Source: a bacterium
GTDB taxonomy: Bacteria; Auribacterota; UBA3054
Direction of reading: 5' to 3'
DNA: 11,845 nt
Assembly: GCA_017444325.1 (NCBI GenBank)
Contig: JAFSWV010000134.1
Coordinates: forward strand, 1-11,845
A program made the translations under genes and the position numbers. The notes beneath the pieces are model-generated. The model saw only the letters and a list, made by a program, of their open reading frames with translations. It was not told where the DNA came from and did no database searches. Shown in pieces: positions 1-4,931 of the stretch; within the stretch, counting starts at the first letter, position 1; the number at the start of each line of letters is the position of its first letter.

Positions 1-30
1 CTCGGCATCATCATCAAAGCAGGAGCATAA
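1..30 (+). CDS. 3' end of an upstream gene (partial)
   Basis: Frame 1 reads nine sense codons (LGIIIKAGA) and then TAA at 28-30. Thirty bases further on is a strong hairpin terminator, which is what would be expected after the end of a plus-strand gene. Only the extreme C-terminus is visible, so no function can be given. The other two plus frames stay open here for a while, so the reading frame is an inference from the stop-plus-terminator arrangement. Confidence 0.4.
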   Translation, partial: LGIIIKAGA

Positions 31-60
31 GCAGCGAACAAAACAAAAGCAAAAACCAAC

Positions 61-97
61 AAAAAAGCGGAGCGGCCAAAAGCCGCTCCGCTTTTTT
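61..97. terminator. Bidirectional intrinsic terminator
   Basis: A perfect inverted repeat has arms at 61-76 and 82-97, with a GC-rich core (GCGGAGCGGC) flanked by six A on the left and six T on the right, around the 5-base loop CAAAA. Because the A run becomes a U run when read from the other strand, it can end transcription both ways. It sits 7 bases beyond the stop of the leftward paralogue operon (stop at 104-106) and 30 bases beyond the rightward stop at 30, so it separates two convergent transcripts. Confidence 0.93.
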
Positions 98-103
98 ACT
101 TTA

Positions 104-586
104 TCAAAGTTTCGGGAACATTCCGAAAGTTAAGGTTTTACAAAGGCCGACGCCGACGCAGCCAATTGACAAAACCGGGGTCCAGATAGCGAAAGCGGCG
201 GCGTCCTCATACCATGCGCCACCACTTCCGCCCAAAGCGAGAAGCCCACTGATCACTCCTAGAGAAACAATCGGTGCGAACAGAATAAGGCAAGGCCCCT
301 GAATGATAGGGTAGTCGTCCCAAATATCGCCAAGATTTCTGTGGGATTGATAATGATTCGGGCCGGCGCATACGGGAACTGGTCCGCAGCATTCATTGGT
401 GCATACATTGCCATAGACATCATAAGTTAATGGTTTGCTCTCGGCTTTTACGTTCGTGTTAGTGGAAGAATTCGTTTGTTCCGCAAGCGCGCATTCCTCC
501 GCTGAAAGTGGGATCGCAGCGATCATAGATGCGATTGCAAGCAAGGTCACGCCTCTGTTTCTTAAATAAGAAAAATAATTTTTCAT
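104..586 (-). CDS. Small exported two-hydrophobic-segment protein, paralogue 4 of 4
   Basis: 160 aa, last gene of a four-gene leftward operon. I do not recognise the family. Residues 1-29 form a Sec signal peptide (basic start, hydrophobic core, PLSAEEC box), probably cleaved near A29. A polar Ser/Thr/Asn-rich spacer follows, then a Cys cluster (C62, C66, C67, C73). Two Gly-rich hydrophobic stretches lie at about 95-122 and 130-150, the first with G-P-C-L-I-L-F-A-P and the second ending in KTLTFG (150-155). These features recur in the three genes upstream, so all four are paralogues. An AGGAGG ribosome site precedes the ATG, and the gap to the upstream gene is 21 bases. It likely sits in or across the cytoplasmic membrane, or is secreted. 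A holin-like or peptide-toxin-like role cannot be excluded, but nothing visible shows one. Confidence 0.85.
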   Translation of the reverse strand: MKNYFSYLRNRGVTLLAIASMIAAIPLSAEECALAEQTNSSTNTNVKAESKPLTYDVYGNVCTNECCGPVPVCAGPNHYQSHRNLGDIWDDYPIIQGPCLILFAPIVSLGVISGLLALGGSGGAWYEDAAAFAIWTPVLSIGCVGVGLCKTLTFGMFPKL

Positions 587-607
587 AACAGCCTCCTAAA
601 ATGTATA

Positions 608-1021
608 TTACCATTTTTCGTCCCAAGCCAATCCGCGGCAAAAGCATCCTAAAGTTGCAGTTTTGATAAAAGCGTAACTTTCAGTCTTGAGCATATACCA
701 AGATGTATACCCGATAAGAGCGAAGGGATAATTCTCCGATCGTCCATATTTATGAGTAGCATCTTGCTCTGCTTGTAAATAGCACCCAATCGGGGCAGCC
801 AATATCATGAATATCCCAAATCCGACCTGCGCTGCCTTTATACTTGGGTCGAAGAGAAGAGCTAATTCTCTTTTGAACTCCTCATTTTCGTCGCGGCAAA
901 TTTCTTCACTTTGACTTTTCGGTTCACAACAGCAAGTGTAGCAGCATTCCTCAGCTGACAGGGGAACGGTCGCCAAGACAAGCGCGATAGCAAGAGTGAA
1001 ATAAACAAATATTTTTTTCAT
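608..1021 (-). CDS. Small Cys-rich exported protein, paralogue 3 of 4
   Basis: 137 aa, family not recognised. An open frame extends upstream to 1144, but the start at 1021 is chosen because it is preceded by AAAGGAG and because the protein then begins with a signal peptide matching the paralogues (residues 1-23, ending VPLSAEEC). Just after the predicted cleavage site lies a dense Cys cluster (C26, C27, C30, C31, C32, then C42), which suggests disulfides or metal binding outside the cytoplasm. An acidic/basic stretch at 44-53 is followed by a hydrophobic segment at about 64-82 with A-A-P, and a second at about 99-120 ending in KTATLG (120-125). A basic and aromatic tail to W137 is absent from the first and last genes. 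It lies 11 bases downstream of the preceding gene in the same transcript. Confidence 0.83.
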   Translation of the reverse strand: MKKIFVYFTLAIALVLATVPLSAEECCYTCCCEPKSQSEEICRDENEEFKRELALLFDPSIKAAQVGFGIFMILAAPIGCYLQAEQDATHKYGRSENYPFALIGYTSWYMLKTESYAFIKTATLGCFCRGLAWDEKW

Positions 1022-1032
1022 AATGTACTCCT

Positions 1033-1491
1033 TTAATAGAAATGGCAATCCATTCCTGTTATATGAAAAATTAGAGAATCGTTCCAAAAATGTCCCAGTG
1101 TCATTGTTTTGAGCGTTCCGCATATTAAGTAGTCTGCGGTGCACATTGGAATCGCGAGCACCAAATTATTCATAACTTGAAAGGGATGCTCGGTATTATG
1201 GGAAATATTGATGATTCCATCCTCCAATCCATAAAGAGGACAGAAAAAAGTATAGCTAAGCCCATCAACAAACCTCTGTCTCCGGATTCTTTTCATCCTT
1301 TCCTCTTCGCTTTGGAACGCGCTGTTTGTGTTTGAGTTTTGACAATTGACGGCCACGCTGTTTGTTTGCGCGGTCATAAGCTGATCGGCAGACGTTTCGC
1401 AATTTGAATCGCATTCTTCGGCAAATAGCGGGATGCCAAAGCAAACGAACGTTACGGCCAGAAGAAGGAACTTTTTAATTGTGTTTTTCAT
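1033..1491 (-). CDS. Small exported protein, paralogue 2 of 4 (most diverged)
   Basis: 152 aa, family not recognised. The open frame reaches back to 1566 and overlaps the neighbour there. The start at 1491 is preferred because GGAGG lies just upstream and the protein then opens with a signal peptide (residues 1-24, IPLFAEEC). The mature part has a Ser/Thr/Asn-rich spacer with C27, C31 and C50, a charged helix-like stretch (61-73, EEERMKRIRRQR), a weakly hydrophobic segment at about 76-95, and a clearer one at about 107-126 ending in KTMTLG (128-133). The tail runs to residue 152, the longest in the set. The first hydrophobic segment is the least convincing of the four paralogues. It follows the first gene of the operon with a 10-base gap. 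Confidence 0.83.
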   Translation of the reverse strand: MKNTIKKFLLLAVTFVCFGIPLFAEECDSNCETSADQLMTAQTNSVAVNCQNSNTNSAFQSEEERMKRIRRQRFVDGLSYTFFCPLYGLEDGIINISHNTEHPFQVMNNLVLAIPMCTADYLICGTLKTMTLGHFWNDSLIFHITGMDCHFY

Positions 1492-1501
1492 AGTTTCCTC
1501 C

Positions 1502-1879
1502 CTATTGAAGATTGCCAAATGTGAATGTCTGCGCCACCCCGTAGCAGAAAACACATCCCGTACCAAGAGCTGATAAGCAAGGCAGCTTCCATAATTTTTC
1601 CTTTACCGAGTCGCAATGCGTGGCAAACATTCCAATGCCTGTGCCCAAAGCCGGAGCGGAAATGATAAGAAGCGGTCCGCGCATTAAGGGAACATATTCG
1701 TAAGCAGCATATCCTAGGTCGGCGATCTTTTCCAAAGGAGTAGTCCATTCGAATTCAGAATCGTCGCTTTCCTCACAGTAGCAATAGTTTTCCGCTGAGA
1801 GGGGAACGCATGTCAAGACGAGCGCGATAGCCAGATAAGAAAGCGCCGCGCTTTTGAAATAAGAGAAAGTCTTTTTCAT
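1502..1879 (-). CDS. Small exported two-hydrophobic-segment protein, paralogue 1 of 4 (promoter-proximal)
   Basis: 125 aa, first gene of the leftward operon and the shortest paralogue. Family not recognised. The start is fixed by AAAGGAGG 6 bases before the ATG. Residues 1-29 are a Sec signal peptide ending VPLSAEN. An acidic, Cys-containing spacer follows (C33, C35), then two hydrophobic stretches at about 66-86 (R-G-P-L-L-I-I-S-A-P) and 99-118, ending in QTFTFG (117-122) three residues before the C-terminus. With small residues throughout both segments, a helical hairpin in the membrane is plausible. The signal-peptide region is close in DNA sequence to that of the third gene (34 of 41 aligned bases), consistent with fairly recent duplication or gene conversion. 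Confidence 0.84.
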   Translation of the reverse strand: MKKTFSYFKSAALSYLAIALVLTCVPLSAENYCYCEESDDSEFEWTTPLEKIADLGYAAYEYVPLMRGPLLIISAPALGTGIGMFATHCDSVKEKLWKLPCLSALGTGCVFCYGVAQTFTFGNLQ

Positions 1880-1931
1880 AATGTCCTCCTTTGTTAAAAA
1901 AGTTGAATACGAAATTGTTTACTCTTCAACT

Positions 1932-1960
1932 ATTATAGCACGACATTGGTCAAAAAGCAA
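1932..1960 (-). promoter_or_regulatory. Extended -10 promoter of the paralogue operon
   Basis: On the minus strand there is a perfect TATAAT (1937 down to 1932) preceded by TGC, giving an extended -10 (TGnTATAAT). TTGCTT (1960 down to 1955) stands 17 bases upstream as a weak -35. The predicted transcript starts about 45 bases before the first gene's ATG at 1879. A run of six G on the plus strand lies just upstream. Confidence 0.75.
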
Positions 1961-2039
1961 GGGGGGTAAAACCATAAAGAATTGCTATTGAATGTGCCCA
2001 AAATTGGCCCTGTATTATTATGAAAATAGCATGGGAATA

Positions 2040-2048
2040 TGGTATAAT
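2040..2048 (+). promoter_or_regulatory. Extended -10 promoter of the fic gene
   Basis: TGG followed by TATAAT (2043-2048) forms an extended -10. There is no good -35 hexamer at 16-18 bases, which extended -10 promoters tolerate. A start near 2055 would give a leader of about 34 bases before the GTG at 2089. The promoter is divergent from the one at 1932-1960, with about 80 bases between the two -10 boxes, so one regulator could control both. Confidence 0.65.
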
Positions 2049-2088
2049 ATAAGCAATTAAAGAGAATGATTTAAGCCTAAAATCAGCC

Positions 2089-3078
2089 GTGAAAAAAGAA
2101 ATTTACAAGCCTCAATATCTTGTCAGCAGCAAAGCCTTGAATCTTATTTCTGAAATTGCCGCTGCCGTAGAGCGTTATAGGATCCTGCTTGAGAGTCCAG
2201 GCGGACTTCGCTTGCGTAAAATAAATCATATTCGCACTTTACGCGGTACCACTGCAATTGAGGGCAATACCCTTACCGAAGAACAGATAACAGCGATTCT
2301 GGAAGGAAAAAGGATAGCAGGCTCTAAACGTGAGATCGCTGAAATTAAGGGCGCCCATGAAGCCTATGCCGCTATAGAATCTTTTGATCCCTATTCTATT
2401 GAGGATTTTTTAAAAGCGCATGGATTGATGACCAAAGAATTGCTTAAAAATCCTGGGAATTTCAGAAATTGCAATGTTGGCGTGGTGGATGGTTTTGGAA
2501 ATGTTGTCCATATGGCGCCTCCATATTTGAATGTTCCGTCTCTTATGAAAGGCTTGTTTGAGTGGCTAACTTATTCCGAAGATCCTATTCTTGTAAAGAG
2601 CTGTGTTTTTCACTATGAACTTGAGTTTATTCATCCGTTCCAGGACGGCAACGGGAGAATGGGGCGCTTTTGGCAGTCTGTTCTTCTTGGCTCATGGCGC
2701 AGGGAATTTTACGGCGCGTCTGTTGAAAATATAATTTGGGCGCATCAGCAGGAATATTATCAGGCAATTCGTACTTCGACATCTATTGGAGAATGCGGTC
2801 CGTTTATCGACTTTATGCTTGACAAGATCCTTCGCGCGCTAAGAGCGAAAGGAGAAGCGGTTTTTACTACCGAGAAAACTACCAAGAAAACTACCGAGAA
2901 AAACCGAGATAAGATATTGGCTATAATCAAATCCATGCCTGATGTTACCTTGACCGAATTGGCCAATGCGACAGGTCTTTCTGTGGATGGGGTAAGATGG
3001 AATATCAGGAAATTAAAGAATGCCAATATTATTCGCCGAGTCGGCCCCGATAAAGGCGGCCGATGGGAAATAGTTTAA
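2089..3078 (+). CDS. Fic domain protein with N-terminal inhibitory motif and C-terminal winged helix
   Basis: 329 aa. Fic enzymes usually transfer AMP from ATP to a hydroxyl on a target protein. The complete catalytic motif HPFQDGNGRMGR is at 182-193 (H182 as general base, D186/N188 region for Mg and phosphate, R193). A flap-like HMAPP is at 141-145. TTAIEG at 54-59 fits the (S/T)xxxE(G/N) inhibitory motif, with E58 as the blocking Glu, and its position N-terminal to the Fic core makes this a class II Fic. Residues 260-271 (TTEKTTKKTTEK) are a charged linker made by three 12-base DNA repeats. About 275-329 reads as a winged helix-turn-helix, suggesting DNA binding or autoregulation. The GTG start is the only reasonable one: no in-frame ATG follows until M114, and the N-terminus matches the family. 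No Shine-Dalgarno is evident. No antitoxin-like partner gene is adjacent. The target is unknown. Confidence 0.93.
   Translation: MKKEIYKPQYLVSSKALNLISEIAAAVERYRILLESPGGLRLRKINHIRTLRGTTAIEGNTLTEEQITAILEGKRIAGSKREIAEIKGAHEAYAAIESFDPYSIEDFLKAHGLMTKELLKNPGNFRNCNVGVVDGFGNVVHMAPPYLNVPSLMKGLFEWLTYSEDPILVKSCVFHYELEFIHPFQDGNGRMGRFWQSVLLGSWRREFYGASVENIIWAHQQEYYQAIRTSTSIGECGPFIDFMLDKILRALRAKGEAVFTTEKTTKKTTEKNRDKILAIIKSMPDVTLTELANATGLSVDGVRWNIRKLKNANIIRRVGPDKGGRWEIV
2866..2901 (+). repeat. Three tandem 12-base repeats inside the fic gene
   Basis: The unit ACTACC(G/A)AGAAA occurs three times in a row (2866, 2878, 2890), in frame. The only difference is one base in the middle copy, which changes Glu to Lys. 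Because the unit is a multiple of three, gain or loss of copies would change the length of the linker between the Fic core and the winged helix without breaking the frame. Confidence 0.9.
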
Positions 3079-3079
3079 T

Positions 3080-3108
3080 CAATTTTTCAAGAGAAAGGAA
3101 ATTGTTTT
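3080..3108 (+). terminator. Possible weak terminator after fic
   Basis: Immediately after the fic stop, CAATTT (3080-3085) can pair with AAATTG (3099-3104), with two further G-U pairs possible, and TTTT follows at 3105-3108. The stem is AU-rich and short and the U tract is only four bases, so this is a weak candidate. No better one lies between fic and the next promoter. Confidence 0.25.
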
Positions 3109-3112
3109 AGCC

Positions 3113-3196
3113 TTTTGCGGAAGTTTATCTTTGAAAAATTCAGTGCAAAAATCCCGAGATAAACTTCCGATGATGCGATTATAAACTTCCGCAAAA
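3113..3196. repeat. Three-armed inverted repeat around GCGGAAGTTTAT
   Basis: One forward arm, TTTTGCGGAAGTTTAT, at 3113-3128 is the perfect reverse complement of 3181-3196 (16 bp, 52-base loop). The same forward arm, shifted (3118-3130), is also the perfect reverse complement of 3157-3169 (13 bp, 26-base loop). Two alternative hairpins are thus mutually exclusive. It could be a regulator binding array, a small non-autonomous mobile repeat, or a remnant of an element end. No ORF lies inside, and no U tract follows either hairpin. Confidence 0.85.
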
Positions 3197-3256
3197 TGGC
3201 GCGAACGTTCTAATTTTATGCCGTGTTCGGTGGGGAAAAAGCAATTTGGGCCGTTT

Positions 3257-3265
3257 TGATATAAT
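3257..3265 (+). promoter_or_regulatory. Extended -10 promoter of the nine-gene operon
   Basis: TGA followed by TATAAT (3260-3265) forms an extended -10 with no convincing -35. The expected transcript start is near 3272, giving a leader of about 15 bases that contains the GGAG ribosome site. The three-armed inverted repeat ends 60 bases upstream of this box, so it is placed to act as an upstream control region. Confidence 0.7.
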
Positions 3266-3273
3266 CTCTTTTT

Positions 3274-3277
3274 GGAG
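3274..3277 (+). promoter_or_regulatory. Shine-Dalgarno that sets the start of the DUF6754-like gene
   Basis: GGAG lies 9 bases before the GTG at 3287. The alternative in-frame TTG at 3272 overlaps this site and has nothing resembling a ribosome site upstream, and using it would put extra acidic residues (EIE) before the basic start of the signal segment. The GTG start is therefore preferred. Confidence 0.7.
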
Positions 3278-3286
3278 ATTGAGTGT

Positions 3287-4213
3287 GTGAAAGGTAAGAA
3301 GGGGATAATTTTCGCTTTGCTGTTTTTAGCGGTCTTCGGGGCCGCCGCGGGGCTTTGCGACGACGCTGCCGGCTCTGAGCCGGAGGCTGGCGCCGCAATT
3401 GGCGCCGAGGCCGCTGCCGCTGCGGAGCCTTTTGATCCGGTTGATTATTTCGTGCCTCGGGTGTTTTTCGTTTTGTGCGTGAGTTTGATCACGCTCGGGA
3501 TGCATTTGGCGAAAAAAGGGTACCGCTTCAATATTAGGCCTATTCCCGGTCTGAACGAGATGGAGGAGGCGGTGGGGCGCGCTACGGAGATGGGAAGGCC
3601 GTCGCTGTTCTGCACGGGCGTATCCGATACGGCGCATCCAGAATTGTACGCTTCCATGCCGATATTGAACAAGATCGCGACGGTTTCGGCGCGGTATAGG
3701 AATCGCCTGCTGATCCCGGTGTGTATGGAGAGGACGCTGACGCTGCTGCAGACGACCTACGAGGAGGCCTGCAAGTCTATCGGGGAATTGCGGTCCTTCA
3801 ATCCTACGGACGTACGGTTTTTCCCGGGCGGGCAGGTGTATTTCGCGGCGGCCAGCATGGGGTACATGCTGAAAGAAAGGCCTGCGGCCTGTTTTTATTT
3901 CGGGTATTATGAGCTGGAGTCATTGCTTTTGTCCGAGACAGGGCAGGTGGTAGGGGCGATGCAGATCGCCGGCACCAGCCAATTGTTCCAGATACCGTTT
4001 TTCATCGCGGCCTGCGACTACGTGATCATCGGCGAGGAATTCTTCGCGGTGAGCGCCTCTATCAGCGGGGACCCGAAGCTCTCGGGAAGCCTGTACGGAC
4101 AGGATATGGTGAAGGTCATAGTAATTGTGAGTGTCGTAGCGGCGGCTGTTTTGGCTTCCATCCCGACGCTGGGGCCAATAGTTTTAAAGATCGCCCAGGC
4201 TTTGCAGAAGTGA
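3287..4213 (+). CDS. DUF6754-like membrane protein
   Basis: 308 aa from the GTG start, first gene of the operon. A signal peptide or signal anchor is at 1-22, followed by an Ala/Glu-rich linker (26-47). A membrane helix is at about 56-74 and a C-terminal hydrophobic stretch at about 274-303. The soluble core between them (about 80-270) carries segments I associate with the DUF6754 family: GLNEMEEAVGRATEMGRP (88-105), a Glu/Gly-rich stretch around ESLLLSETGQVVGAMQIAGT (211-230), and IIGEEFF (247-253). The family's biochemical role is not known to me, and the assignment is from memory of the motif pattern, not a search. The stop is 1 base before the next ATG. The following genes suggest a membrane complex served by the MutL-like ATPase encoded downstream. 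Confidence 0.8.
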   Translation: MKGKKGIIFALLFLAVFGAAAGLCDDAAGSEPEAGAAIGAEAAAAAEPFDPVDYFVPRVFFVLCVSLITLGMHLAKKGYRFNIRPIPGLNEMEEAVGRATEMGRPSLFCTGVSDTAHPELYASMPILNKIATVSARYRNRLLIPVCMERTLTLLQTTYEEACKSIGELRSFNPTDVRFFPGGQVYFAAASMGYMLKERPAACFYFGYYELESLLLSETGQVVGAMQIAGTSQLFQIPFFIAACDYVIIGEEFFAVSASISGDPKLSGSLYGQDMVKVIVIVSVVAAAVLASIPTLGPIVLKIAQALQK

Positions 4214-4214
4214 T

Positions 4215-4931
4215 ATGAAGAAGAAACTTATCTGGCTGTCGATCTTTTTGCCCGGGCTTTTGTACCTGGCGAAGTGGCTCTTTGAGGGAACGCCCATAGA
4301 GGGCGGAGCCTGGTCCGGCGGACTGACGCTGACGAAGATCGTGAACGAGTTCTGCGCGCCTGTGCTTATTTTGGTGGGCGCGACGGCTTACGGCATAGCC
4401 TTGGCCAACGTTTTCAGAGTGCATATCATGACTCTGATGAACAGAAAGAAAGGCTGGCAGTACAGCCTTATCGTATTCGTCTCGTTCGTGACGGTCTTCG
4501 CGATCTGCGTTATCTACGGATGGTTCTCGAAGGAGCGGCCGGAGGGGGCCTTCGACGCGGTGGAATTCTACCGCTCGTACATTTACACGCCTTTGCTGGT
4601 GACGGTCTTGGCCATCCTGGGATTTTACATCACCTACGCTGCTTACAGAGCCTTCAAGATAAAATCGCTGGAAGGCGTGGTGATGATGAGCGTGGCCCTG
4701 ATCGTGATGATCGGCTACGATCCCTTGGGAAATTATCTGACGCGGTATCTAGGCAACACCAGGTTCTTCTATCTGCAGCTGCCGGAACTGGCGCGTTTCT
4801 TGCGCGAGGATATGAACGGCACGGTCTTCAGGGCGCTGCAAATAGGCGTTTACATCGCATCCTTGGCGGTCTCCTGGAGGATCTGGCTTGGCATTGAGGA
4901 TCATCTTTCCGAAGGGGAGGAAGCGAAATGA
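4215..4931 (+). CDS. Polytopic membrane protein of the MutL-associated operon
   Basis: 238 aa, not recognised as a named family. Six probable membrane helices lie at about 5-22, 43-65, 82-103, 124-146, 151-168 and 206-224. The loop at 66-81 is basic (MNRKKG), as is AAYRAFKIK (142-150), marking cytoplasmic loops. The C-terminus is acidic and charged (EDHLSEGEEAK), probably cytoplasmic. No transporter or enzyme motif stands out. The start is 1 base after the previous stop and the stop overlaps the next ATG in an ATGA, so it is translated with its neighbours and is probably a subunit of the same membrane assembly. Confidence 0.8.
   Translation: MKKKLIWLSIFLPGLLYLAKWLFEGTPIEGGAWSGGLTLTKIVNEFCAPVLILVGATAYGIALANVFRVHIMTLMNRKKGWQYSLIVFVSFVTVFAICVIYGWFSKERPEGAFDAVEFYRSYIYTPLLVTVLAILGFYITYAAYRAFKIKSLEGVVMMSVALIVMIGYDPLGNYLTRYLGNTRFFYLQLPELARFLREDMNGTVFRALQIGVYIASLAVSWRIWLGIEDHLSEGEEAK

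Noticed and set aside
608..1144. Longer start for the third paralogue (178 aa from 1144)
   Set aside because: The extra 41 residues overlap the second gene and hide the signal peptide. The ATG at 1021 with AAAGGAG is preferred.
1033..1566. Longer start for the second paralogue (177 aa from 1566)
   Set aside because: It would overlap the first gene, lacks a good ribosome site, and puts 25 polar residues before a clear signal peptide. The start at 1491 has GGAGG and matches its paralogues.
104..1879. YceK-like lipoproteins or bacteriocins
   Set aside because: There is no lipobox Cys at the cleavage site and no double-Gly leader. The resemblance is limited to size and hydrophobic segments.
2866..2901. 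CRISPR-like array
   Set aside because: The three short units are contiguous without spacers, are in frame and encode a Lys/Glu/Thr linker.
2089..3078. Fic toxin-antitoxin pair
   Set aside because: No small antitoxin gene lies beside it, and the inhibitory motif is already inside the Fic protein (class II).
3113..3196. Intrinsic terminator for fic
   Set aside because: The loops are 26 and 52 bases long and neither hairpin is followed by a U tract, so it is listed as an inverted repeat instead.
3272..4213. TTG start for the DUF6754-like gene
   Set aside because: It overlaps the only plausible Shine-Dalgarno, which is correctly spaced for the GTG at 3287.
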